Assembly: GCA_030248065.1 (NCBI GenBank)
Contig: JASAMV010000618.1
Coordinates: 144,210 to 208,209, forward strand
Source of the DNA: Rhynchonema sp. JSB1_4
Taxonomy: Eukaryota > Nematoda > Chromadorea > Monhysterida > Xyalidae
Direction: 5' to 3'
Length of the DNA: 64,000 nt
The first letter of the stretch is position 1. Every line of letters begins with the position of its first letter. The translations under genes and the position numbers were made by a program. Of the stretch, positions 1 to 10,626 are shown piece by piece. The notes beneath the pieces are model-generated. The model searched no databases and was not told the DNA's origin. It saw only the letters and a program-made list of their open reading frames with translations.

Positions 1-2320
1 GCAACAGTTTATGGAGGGTTAGACAATTTGGCGTTCACAAATACACAACAAATTTGGTTGTAAGCTGGTAAGAATAAAATTAATCGAATTGTGCTCATTT
101 TCCTGCAGAGGACCCGGCGAACGCCCAAGCAGTCATGCCCGATCGCGGTCCACATCAGTCTCGCATCACGGAATCGCGACTTCCAGTGGGTTTCCCCAGA
201 TATACGCACACGCGTGAATAGCTGCAAAACCTGCTTGCTCTTATTCAGAATAACCAAATGGCGGATTCTAAGCCCGTTTGCGAGCAAGACGGTATCCCGC
301 AACAAGACGTAATCGCAAGCCACAGTCGCAAACGAATCGCAGAGGAAAATCTGGCGGAGGTGGCTGTCAAGAAGCCAAAACAGATTTGAGTTGTTTCAAA
401 ATGATATCACATTCTGTAGGCTGAAGAGTTTTGAATGAATGTGTGAGCAGGGTTGGAAAAAAATTTTTGGGATAACATAACATGACCTTTGTCTATGATG
501 TTTTTGCAATTGTTTTCGCGAGAGCAAACTATAGAGTAGGAATCGAAACACAGCTTTTGCGACGTCATTATTGTACATCACTAAGGTACAGTGTCCATTT
601 TTTTCTTTCTTTTCGTGAAAATCATCTCTGACGACTGGCCCGATCACCTACTGTCAGGCGTTACGCCGACAGCACGTGTCACTGGTCTTCGCAAAGGCGT
701 GCCCTCAAAGCACCTTACCTCACCATGGTATTTCTTGCTTCATGCAGCCCTCAAGAACCCAGACATTGAAAATCATCTGTTTTGTACATGTGTCTTGTAT
801 ACTTGCTCTGCTCAGTGTTATTGAGGTGTTGGAATTGCATGTGTACTGTACCTACATTGTGAAATAAAGCAAAGGAAAGAGAGCAAACAGAAGTTTGTCT
901 ACCTCGATCAGCATTCTTGCCACTCGCCTTCAATTGATCTGCTGCATACAAAATTCCAGACCCGCAACAGAAATTGTCTACAGCATGCCACATTTTAGTT
1001 GTTTCGCACTCCAAGCGCTTTTGAGATTTCCTGTTGCCGATCGCAAAACACGCATATCGCCTTGCATCATTTATGGGGTTGGGGCTAATAGAGTGGTCAA
1101 TTAAAGTGGTCAACTCACAACGACATAAGAGTAAAAGGCAACCTACGCCAACATGACCTCGATTCGCAGCTGGCAGAATGGTGAAACATTCTGACGTGGC
1201 TGCTGTTTTGGGAAATGTTACACGTTGAAGAATACAAAATGGAGCGTGATTTTCTCTTTCTATTCGTTTTGAGTACACACACCTTCGATCGGGCTCGTGT
1301 TGGTGTAGTTTGTCTATCATGAATCTCGGTCATGATGATGATGATCTCGACCTCGAGTCATGATGAGAGAAATGATGAGGTTTGATGTCAGCGACAATGC
1401 ATCACAGACTTGTGTAGATCGGCGCGGCTACGAAATGCTGTTCGGATGTCACCCGGCGATGTTGGTGTACAAATACGTAGTACCTGCCGTAATACTGCTG
1501 TATTCCGTTAACTTTATACTCTGTTTCTCACAGTATTGTGACAACTGACCGACAACCTTCAATGATATCCTGGTCAGCATGCGTGGTCAGTTTGGTGGGG
1601 TGGGGGTGCGTTGATTTTGTGCAAATACCACGTGCAATGGTGACTGAAATCAGTTTTTGTTTATAAAATTTCGTAGCTCAATATTTCTGATTGTGGTACT
1701 TATTGACATCGTTATCAAGAAAAACAGGACTGAAATTTTACAATGTTATTACGAAATGACACAGTTGTGTACGACGTTAGCACGAAAATCCCTGACGTTC
1801 AGCATTCGCGATGTGCAGACCGATATGTATAAAGTGCTCACATTCAGAATTTTTTCAAAACTCATAAAACAGAGCGCGAGTCAGACTGGTTTGTTCCGCA
1901 TGCTGCTGTTCAAACTTCCGGATAAACCTCTTATTTTGCCAATTACTTGTGTCACTCAAATCGTAACTGTTGTCGTAACTCAGGTCAGGGCGTGTGATGA
2001 AATGACGTGAGTTGCGTGCATTTTGATGCTGCCCAACGACATACTCCGAAATCCGCACAAATAACCATACATTAGCGACAAATATCGCACCATCACAGGT
2101 GATCGTTGTCCTGTGTGAGTTGAGTGAGTTGCGATGATGGCACATTTTTTGTTTTTGTCATTTTCAAAAATAAGTTGTTTACGCAGTTTTGAATTCTTTT
2201 GTTGTTTATTTTTCTGTTTCTGTTGTGTGTAGGTTTTTTATGTCTTATAATTAGACGGTTTTTGGTCGGGAATCAAAAGATAGTTGTGTGATTTGGTTTT
2301 GGTTTTTTATTTTTTGTGTT
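1..2320 (+). repeat. Degraded direct copy (A) of the 4642-6960 sequence
   Basis: This block repeats 4642-6960 in the same orientation. The first 600 bases are nearly identical. After that, scattered small deletions accumulate, for example at 655-730, and beyond about 1640 the copy is badly eroded, ending in T- and G-rich low-complexity sequence. Single-base and few-base deletions without many substitutions look more like uncorrected long-read consensus than evolutionary decay (inference). Any reading frames here are broken copies of the coiled-coil gene tail annotated at 4277-5025 and should not be counted as genes. Confidence 0.85.
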
Positions 2321-2329
2321 TTTTTTTTT

Positions 2330-4276
2330 TTTTATTTTGGTCGAGATTTAAGCACGTGGCGTCTCTGCCTTTTATGATTTTAAAAATTCTGAATGTACAC
2401 TTTATACTTGTGCTCTTTTTTTGTGTTGTTGTCTGACTCTCTTTCGTGTCACACAACTGTGTCATTTCGTAATACAGACAAAGCCTTTTGTTTTTGGTTT
2501 TTGTTTTTCCCCCACTTTGTGTATGTTTAGTTTTGTAACATTGTAAAATTTCAGTCCTGTTTTTCTTGATAACGATGTTCAATAAGTACCACAATCAGAA
2601 ATATTGAGCTACGAAATTTTATAAACAAAAACTGATTTCAGTCACATTGCACGTGGTATTTGCACAAAATCAAACGCACCCCCACCCCACCAAACTACCA
2701 CGCATGCTGACCAGGATATCATTGAAGGTTGTCGGTCAGTTGTCACAATAATGTGAAAAACAGAGTATAAAGTTAACGGAATACAGCAGTATTACGGCAG
2801 GTACTACGTATTTGTACACCAACATCGCCGGGTGACATCCGAACAGCATTTCGTAGCCCCGCCGATCTACACAAGTCGTGCATGCATTGTCGCTGACATC
2901 AAACCTCATCATTTCTCTCATCATGACTCGAGGTCGAGATCATCATCATCATGACACGAGATTCATGATAGACAAACTACACCAACACGAGCCCGATTTC
3001 GAAGGTTGTGTGTAACTAAAAACGAATAGAAAGAGAAAATCACGCTCCATTTTGTATTCTTCAACGTGTAACATTTCCCAAAACAGCAGCCACGTCAGAA
3101 TGTTTCACCATTCTGCCAGCTGCACATCGAGGTCATGTTGGCGTAGGTTGCCTTTTACTCTTATGTCGTTGTGAGTTGACCACTTTAATTGACCACTCTA
3201 TTAGCCCAACCCCATAAATGATGCAAGGCGATATGCGTGTTTTGCGATCGGCAACAGGAAATCTCAAAAGCGCTTGGAGTGCGAAACAACTAAAATGTGG
3301 CATGCTGTAGACAATTTCTGTTGCGGGTCTGGAATTTTGTATGCACAGATCAATTGAAGGCGAGTGGCAAGAATGCTGATCGAGGTAGACAAACTTCTGT
3401 TTGCTCTCTTCCTTTGCTTTATTTCACATTAGGTACAGTACACATGCAATTCCAACACCTCAATAACACTGAGCAGAGCAAGTATACAAGACACATGTAC
3501 AAAACAGATGATTTTCAATGTCTGGGTTGCCTTGAGGGCTGCATTGAAGCAAGAAATACCATGGTCAGACGGTAAGGTGCTTTGAGGGCACGCCTTTGCG
3601 CAAGACCAGTGACACGTTGCTGTTTCGGCCCGTAACGCCTGACAGCTTAGGTGATCCGGGCCAGTCGTCAGAGATGATTTTCACGAAAAGAAAGAAAAAA
3701 ATGGACACTGTACCTTAGTGATGTACAATAATGACGTCGCAAAAGCTGTGTTTCGATTCCTACTCTATAGTTTGCTCTCGCGAAAACAATTGCAAAAACA
3801 TCATAGACAAAGGTCATGTTATGTTATCCCAAAAATTTTTTTCCAACCCTGCTCACACATTCATTCAAAACTCTTCAGCCCAGAATGTGATATCATTTTG
3901 AAACAACTCAAATCTGTTTTGGCTTCTTGACAGCCACCTCCGCCAGATTTTCCTCTGCGATTCGTTTGCGACTGTGGCTTGCGATTACGTCTTGTTGCGG
4001 GATACCGTCTTGCTCGCAAACGGGCTTAGAATCCGCCATTTGGTTATTCTGAATAAGAGCAAGCAGGTTTTGCAGCTATTCACGCGTGTGCGTATATCTG
4101 GGGAAACCCACTGGAAGTCGCGATTCCGTGATGCGAGACTGATGTGGACCGCGATCGGGCATGACTGCTTGGGCGTTCGCCGGGTCCTCTGCAGGAAAAT
4201 GAGCACAATTCGATTAATTTTATTCTTACCAGCTTACAACCAAATTTGTTGTGTATTTGTGAACGCCAAATTATCA
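2330..4276 (-). repeat. Inverted copy (A') of the 4665-6700 sequence
   Basis: The reverse complement of this block matches 4665 to about 6700. It is almost exact over 3300-4276 and increasingly eroded towards 2330, where it meets copy A tail to tail. With 4665-6700 it forms a near-perfect inverted repeat of about 1.9 kb around a 388 bp unique spacer (4277-4664). With copy A it forms a second palindrome with almost no spacer, centred near 2325. Such a spacer-free palindrome is a classic fold-back read or assembly signature, although a real inverted duplication cannot be excluded from sequence alone. Confidence 0.85.
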
Positions 4277-5025
4277 AACCCGGAAGTGGTGTTGAAGCGC
4301 AGCGCTCAACTAGATGAAAACGAAACAGGAAAAGCAGCTGAGTTGTCAAGGGCACTACAGCCGTATATGGACATGGACGTGCTTCCTGCGGTTAGCAATT
4401 GACTGGACTGATTCAATTCAATTTCATTTGAATCAACTTTGCCTGTTTTGTGTTTCAAAACCAAACGCATCACAGCAAACACTTTGCAGCTGAATGATCT
4501 GCGTCAAGCAGAAACCGAACATCTGGCACGAATAAATGCATTGACGGAATTTATTATCAAAGCAGCTGGTGAGCTGAAAACGTCGTCAGACAAGATTGCG
4601 ATGCTTCGAACCAATCTGGAACAGAAGACACTGCTGATGTGGCAACAGTTTATGGAGGGTTAGACAATTTGGCGCTCACAAATACACAACAAATTTGGTT
4701 GAAGCTGGTAAGAATAAAATTAATCGAATTCGTCATTTTCCTGCATAGGACCCGGCGAACGCCTGAGCAGTCATGCCCGATCGCGGTCCACATCAGTCTC
4801 GCATCACGGAATCGCGACTTCAGTGGGTTTCCCCAGATATACGCACACGCGTGAATAGCTGCAAACCTGCTTGCTCTTATTCAGAATAACCAAATGGCGG
4901 ATTCTAAGCCCGTTTGCGAGCAAGACGGTATCCCGCAACAAGACGTAATCGCAAGCCACAGTCGCAAACGAATCGCAGAGGAAAATCTGGCGGAGGTGGC
5001 TGTCAAGAAGCCAAAACAGATTTGA
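4277..5025 (+). CDS. 3' end of an unidentified coiled-coil protein gene (partial)
   Basis: Four exons join in phase: 4277-4390, 4490-4658, 4749-4822 and 4885-5025, ending in TGA at 5023-5025. An AATAAA signal follows at 5514-5519. The visible 141-residue C-terminus starts with an acidic stretch (DENETGKAAELSRAL). A helical, probably coiled-coil segment (NDLRQAETEHLARINALTEF) follows in exon 2, then a short Ser/Arg-rich stretch. The tail is lysine-rich (KKPKQI at the end) and looks like a nuclear localisation signal. The 5' part is missing because the inverted copy A' abuts exon 1 at 4276, so the true upstream exons are outside the window or displaced. Copies of exons 3 and 4 also occur in blocks A and A'. 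I do not recognise the family, and the splice model is inferred without transcript support. Confidence 0.55.
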
Positions 5026-5796
5026 GTTGTTTCAAAATGATATCACATTCTGTAGGCTGAAGAGTTTTGAATGAATGTGTGAGCAGGGTTGGAAAAAAAT
5101 TTTTGGGATAACATAACATGACCTTTGTCTATGATGTTTTTGCAATTGTTTTCGCGAGAGCAAACTATAGAGTAGGAATCGAAACACAGCTTTTGCGACG
5201 TCATTATTGTACATCACTAAGGTACAGTGTCCATTTTTTTCTTTCTTTTCGTGAAAATCATCTCTGACGACTGGCCCGGATCACCTAAGCTGTCAGGCGT
5301 TACGGGCCGAAACAGCAACGTGTCACTGGTCTTGCGCAAAGGCGTGCCCTCAAAGCACCTTACCGTCTGACCATGGTATTTCTTGCTTCAATGCAGCCCT
5401 CAAGGCAACCCAGACATTGAAAATCATCTGTTTTGTACATGTGTCTTGTATACTTGCTCTGCTCAGTGTTATTGAGGTGTTGGAATTGCATGTGTACTGT
5501 ACCTACATTGTGAAATAAAGCAAAGGAAAGAGAGCAAACAGAAGTTTGTCTACCTCGATCAGCATTCTTGCCACTCGCCTTCAATTGATCTGCTGCATAC
5601 AAAATTCCAGACCCGCAACAGAAATTGTCTACAGCATGCCACATTTTAGTTGTTTCGCACTCCAAGCGCTTTTGAGATTTCCTGTTGCCGATCGCAAAAC
5701 ACGCATATCGCCTTGCATCATTTATGGGGTTGGGGCTAATAGAGTGGTCAATTAAAGTGGTCAACTCACAACGACATAAGAGTAAAAGGCAACCTA

Positions 5797-5968
5797 CGCC
5801 AACATGACCTCGATGTCGCAGCTGGCAGAATGGTGAAACATTCTGACGTGGCTGCTGTTTTGGGAAATGTTACACGTTGAAGAATACAAAATGGAGCGTG
5901 ATTTTCTCTTTCTATTCGTTTTGAGTACACACAACCTTCGAAATCGGGCTCGTGTTGGTGTAGTTTGT
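5797..5968. mobile_element. MITE family 1 copy
   Basis: An element of about 172 bp. Its right inverted terminus reads as AACACGAGCCCGATTT on the minus strand. The left terminus is decayed (CCAACATGACCTCGAT). The interior is about 85-90% identical to 61661-61838, where both termini are intact. There is no coding capacity, so it is a non-autonomous element. Copies inside blocks A and A' (about 1150-1320 and 2970-3150) are passengers of the block duplication, not separate insertions. Confidence 0.65.
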
Positions 5969-7035
5969 CTATCATGAATCTCGTGTCATGATGATGATGA
6001 TCTCGACCTCGAGTCATGATGAGAGAAATGATGAGGTTTGATGTCAGCGACAATGCATGCACAGACTTGTGTAGATCGGCGCGGGCTACGAAATGCTGTT
6101 CGGATGTCACCCGGCGATGTTGGTGTACAAATACGTAGTACCTGCCGTAATACTGCTGTATTCCGTTAACTTTATACTCTGTTTCTCACATTATTGTGAC
6201 AACTGACCGACAACCTTCAATGATATCCTGGTCAGCATGCGTGGTCAGTTTGGTGGGGTGGGGGTGCGTTTGATTTTGTGCAAATACCACGTGCAATGGT
6301 GACTGAAATCAGTTTTTGTTTATAAAATTTCGTAGCTCAATATTTCTGATTGTGGTACTTATTGAACATCGTTATCAAGAAAAACAGGACTGAAATTTTA
6401 CAATGTTATTACGAAATGACACAGTTGTGTGACGACGTTCAGCACGAAACATACCCACTGACGTTCAGCATATCGCGATGTGCAGAGCCCGTCATATGTA
6501 TAAAGTGCTCACATTCAGAATTTTTTCAAAACTCATAAAACAGAGACGCGCAGTCAGAACTGGTTTGTTGCCGCATGCTGCTGTTCAAAAACTTCCGCGA
6601 TAAACCTCTTATTTTGGCCAATTACTTGGTGGTCGACTCAAATCGTCAACTGTTGTCGTCAACTCAGGTCAGGGCGTGTGATGAAATGCACGTGAGTTGC
6701 GTGCATTTTGATGCTGCAACCAACGACATACTCCGAAATGGCCGCCACAAATATACCATGACATTAGCGACAAATATGCGCACCCAATAACACCAGGTGG
6801 ACACATCGTTGTCCTGTGTGAGTTGACGATCGAAGTTGACGAAATGAAAATGAGCACCCATTTTTATCAGTGTTATCGTGTACAGGTTAGCAGTTTCAGC
6901 GCTCGCGATGCGTCATTTCTCAAGAAAATAAGATTGTTTACGTCAGTTTTGACAAATTCTTTTTGTTCAGTTGATAACCAGCAACGGCAATTTTTCGATG
7001 TTTCCGTTAACTGAATTGTGCGTACACACCTATAG

Positions 7036-7306
7036 TATAGTAAGTTTTTAATAATCGCTGCTTCATACATTCCTACGGACGGAGGGAATCTCCTGTTCGA
7101 AGTCGAGGCAGGCAACAAGCTCAACACACAAACAAGCCACGCAGCTGACAGACACAGCTTGTGTGAATGAAACGTTCGAAGCGCACACAGCCCCGCTTGC
7201 CTGGCTTGTCGACTGTGTGTTGAGCTTGTTGCCTGCCTCGACTTTGAACGGGAGTTTCCCTGCGTCTGTAGGAATGCATGGGGCAGTGAATTTAGAAATT
7301 GCTATA
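7036..7306. mobile_element. MITE family 2, palindromic copy 1
   Basis: A 271 bp element that folds on itself over most of its length. The outer ends read TATAGTAAG and, reversed, TTGCTATA. The inner arms carry GTTCGAAGTCGAGGCAGGCA on the left and its complement on the right. Two further copies lie at 22279-22528 and 33155-33431. The TA-flanked termini suggest a Tc1/mariner-type target site (inference). No open frame of note is present. Confidence 0.8.
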
Positions 7307-7447
7307 TAACATATTAGGTGCACACAAGTACAGTTTCATGTAATTTTTTGCTTTATTATTGCGTCTCTTATTGCGTACAAAAACCTCGGGCGTGCATAAA
7401 ACCTGGGTTTTTGCAATTGTGGTGACCGGCGCTTGTATCATTTCCAT

Positions 7448-7604
7448 GGTCGATATCAAACTTGGTTATCGGATCGGATCTCTCTACGTAGTCACATCAC
7501 ATCACTGTGATCGGATCGGACTACCTAGTCATATTGATGTGACCTGACTAGGCTGACGGATCCAATCCGGTCACATCCAATCACCAAGTTTGATATCTAT
7601 GACC
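7448..7604. mobile_element. MITE family 4 copy (ATATCAAACTTGGT termini)
   Basis: A 157 bp segment bounded by inverted ends containing GATATCAAACTTGGT, followed inward by variants of ATTGGATC/ATCGGATC that also pair. A shorter relative with the same ends is at 19289-19376. A single unpaired terminus of the same kind is at 9511-9525. It is a non-coding, non-autonomous element. Confidence 0.6.
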
Positions 7605-8683
7605 AGTGTCTCTCTTTGGGCTACGTCTCGTTAAGATACAAGGAACAAAAAAGCTCCGGTACCGTTGTTGCGAAAACAGTGAACTCAATTATTCAATTTC
7701 AGCTTTTCAACAAAATTGAAAATCGTTCATGTTGCGTCGATAAGTGCGGACAACACCCCAAACATTGTCATCAAAATCTGCGTGCAACAGACAACACACG
7801 ATCTCAACAAGAGCAGAAGGCGTCAGTAATTCGCAAAGCCAGTGCTGTGCCTTTTATGTAAAAAATTCGGCTGACCTTAGCCACTGAAAAATTGGGGGCC
7901 ATCTACAGTTGAATGATCCTAATGCCGAGTCGTGGCATTCTGAACGATCAAATCCTAAAGATCTCGTTCGCCGTCTGCGTGGTCGGCATGCTTGGACTGA
8001 GACGAACTGCTGAGATCGCTGGCGTTTTTGTGATCATGCTTGTTTTGGGGGTGATCTTCATCAAATTGTTCGGAGAGAGGAACCAGAAGAGCAGGTGATG
8101 CATTATACGTCAGTGTGGTCGTATATCTTTTTGACTCTGGTGCGGAATTCATAAAAAACAAGAATAATTTTTTTTGTTGAAAAAAGATAAAATCATTTCC
8201 CGCGCCATCATTTTTCGAGGTGGCTTATTTGTATACAGTGCCACATACGCCAGCTCTCTTCTACTGTTTGACGTACCGAGTTCATACAGATAAAATACGT
8301 TGCTTTTAAGCCCTTTTTCAGTGCTTCCATCAAGAATCCACAAAGATCCACCAACGTGAGTACCAAACTTTGTGTGCCGGCATGCCTTTGCAGCACGCTT
8401 GTCCAAATTATAGCCGTTGGGGCACAATGTGCATATTCTACCTATGTACTGTATGTATACCTCTACCTTGATTACAAGGCGGTGTTGCACCAAGCTGGTA
8501 TTTGCTTTTATAAAAAAAGTGTATCCTGCCAAACGAACGAGATATGCTGTACATGTGCTCAAGTGTGATTGGTATGTTCGTTCCAATAGCATCATTTATC
8601 AAAAAAAACTGGAGACTCCATTGTTGCGAAAACAGACAAACATGACTTTGTTTTATAAGTACGTATGTAATTTCGATGTCAAT
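7605..8683. other. Intergenic; no gene recognised
   Basis: No splice-consistent gene model was found. A 148-codon open frame on the minus strand (8595-8149) has a plausible protein-like middle (HVGGSLWILDGSTEKGL) but no recognisable family. A 61-codon plus-strand frame at 7913-8098 is hydrophobic. Both could be chance. Confidence 0.4.
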
Positions 8684-8909
8684 GGGTGATATTTTCGAAA
8701 CGATGTAAAGGTCAGTTGGGTGTAAAGGTCGGTGGAAAGCTCGGTCGACAGCTCAGTGTGATAGACCTCGGTGTAAACTTGAAACATTCCACGTTAATAA
8801 CAGGCAATGTTTCACGTTTACACCGAGCTACGCCGACCGAGCTTTCGACCGAACTTTACACCGACCTTTACGCCCAACTGACCTTTACACCGTTTCGAAA
8901 ATTCCACCC
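8684..8909. mobile_element. MITE family 3 copy 1 with AAT target duplication
   Basis: A 226 bp element starting GGGTGATATTTTCGAAAC and ending in a close inverted match (AAATTCCACCC). It is flanked by the 3 bp duplication AAT (8681-8683 and 8910-8912). The arms consist of alternating GTAAAGGTCAGTTGGGTG-type motifs that pair along nearly the whole element. A 3 bp target duplication with GGG-starting termini resembles PIF/Harbinger-derived MITEs (family knowledge plus inference). Copies also lie at 39785-40395 and 51872-52097. Confidence 0.8.
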
Positions 8910-9186
8910 AATGGCTTTTGAAAACAACTGTACATAAAGATGGGAAAACACGATATCTTAATCAATGTTGTTCAGTCTGTATTCTTGTCGACCCACGCTT
9001 ATCGGTTGGTGAATCACAAGTGTTTAAAAAATAATATGCGGGTGTGCTTTGTGGACACGTGTAAACGCATATGACGCGTCAAGGACTTTAGCCAAAAATA
9101 TATACAGTAGTTCAATGCCGGACTTCGTGGTTTCGAAAATCGATGGTTTTATTCATATGGATTTAAGTCAGACTTCTGCTAGTGGT

Positions 9187-9375
9187 GGGAATGGGGAATT
9201 CACAAAACAATACATAATATTTTGTTGAGAAAACCGTGCAACCATACACAACGTGTCAAAGTTGACGCTTTGTTTGGAAACCGCGTCTTGTCCATCATCC
9301 AGCGTGACCACATCTGACTTTGAACTTTGATGGTAAAGTTGACGATGAACTTGACTTTGTTTTGTGAATTCCACC
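9187..9375. repeat. Short inverted-repeat element, unclassified
   Basis: GGAATTCACAAAACAA near the left edge is matched in inverted orientation by TTGTTTTGTGAATTCC ending at about 9372, around a core of about 150 bp. The right terminus GGAATTCCACCC-like end resembles the family 3 end, so this may be a diverged relative. There is no target duplication I can call. Confidence 0.45.
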
Positions 9376-9663
9376 CAAAAATAGTGGATCGATCTAACTC
9401 GAGTTTTCGCTTCCTGCGGAATACCGAATTCAGTTCTTAATGATAGAGAAATTGACGCCAGAAAGTGGTTTGGAGATAACGTGCGTTGAAAACCGTGTGC
9501 AAAAGCCGATATCAAACTTGGTGACCAATCCGGTTTGGCGTTGCCTTGAACACGTTACTACTTGCATCAACGATATTTATCAATGCCGCTGGTGGAAATA
9601 GTGGCGAAGCGTCACGGGACCCAACCATGTCCGATCAGATAACCAAATTTGCCCCTTGTTCAG

Positions 9664-9849
9664 TCGCGACACCAGCGACTCACTGGCGGCTCAGTGTCAG
9701 AGTACATTTGGGTCGCAGGCGACCTCTTTCATGCATCGCGGTCGATGTTATGCGATCAAGCTGGGCACTGGATGGACGTTGGCGGACGCGCTGTCCGCAT
9801 GCGACCAACTGCCTATGGCGGACATTTGTCGACATTGCATTCGCGTCAA
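9664..9849 (+). CDS. C-type-lectin-like exon fragment
   Basis: This open segment is preceded by CTTGTTCAG and followed by the donor GTAACG, so it looks like an internal exon of 62 codons. Its translation contains AAQCQSTFGS, then GRCYAIKLGTGWTLADALSAC. That spacing (Cys, then G-x-CY, then W-x-x-A-x-x-x-C) matches the first half of a C-type lectin-like domain. The second half of the domain (WIG, conserved Cys pair, WND) was not found downstream, nor a start exon upstream. It is either part of a gene with exons I could not identify or a gene remnant. Nematodes have large families of such secreted lectin-like proteins (established knowledge). The minisatellite begins 0.8 kb downstream. Confidence 0.4.
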
Positions 9850-10626
9850 GTAACGACAATCCTCAGACAGAAATTGATCGCTGCGGTCAGTTACAATGCT
9901 CGCTCAAGAACACTGCAATAACGAATTCGATCATACAGAATTCCCAACTGCTTGTTCCTTTCTACTTCTTTTTTGTTCAGTTAGTTCCTTTACATCACAA
10001 AAGTTTCTTTCTGTCTCGGGCCAAAGGGGTCATATAACTGCATCATCTTGGAAACCCTACGTATTTCATTTGCCATCGGCAAAAATTGAGTGTTAGAATG
10101 CCATCCAATGTGAGGAAACTCAACTCTCAATCTTTTTTGTTCCTGCAGCTGTTTTATTCCTGTTGAGACTCCTGTGTTGTTTTATCATGGTCTTTGTTTT
10201 CGGGCACGTAGCTACACAGTATAATAAATCCACTTTGCCGAATTATACTCGATTTACAAAAAACAGACCATAACATAACACTGTTGCATAAATCAGAATA
10301 TAACACTATTGTCAATATGTGTTTTCATCACACTTTTCATTCTAATACTAACAACTGGGATGGGATAAATCCAAGGCTTACTAGTTTTATCGCGTTGGTT
10401 GGAGTATGTGAAGTTTCGCTTCCCTTTGTTGTGCGGATGGACCGCGTTGTTTTCTGCTTCGAATAAAAACGCGTTCCATCACAGTCGGATCGGATTATTT
10501 GCTTCTTTATTCCGTTCTTGTATTCTTGCGGCAATGCTAACGTGTTACGCAGTCGATGTTCCATAGAAATGGGAACCACTGAAATAATAAAAGAACAGAA
10601 ACAGGGGAGAGTATCGAAATTCAATT
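9850..10626. other. Intergenic; no gene recognised
   Basis: AT-rich sequence with no coherent gene model, tRNA or inverted-repeat element that I can identify. It leads directly into the minisatellite. Confidence 0.5.

Noticed and set aside
5360..5764. 134-residue minus-strand protein, also present in blocks A and A'
   Set aside because: It lies in the 3' flank of the coiled-coil gene. It recurs only because the block is copied, is broken in the other copies, and has no recognisable domain.
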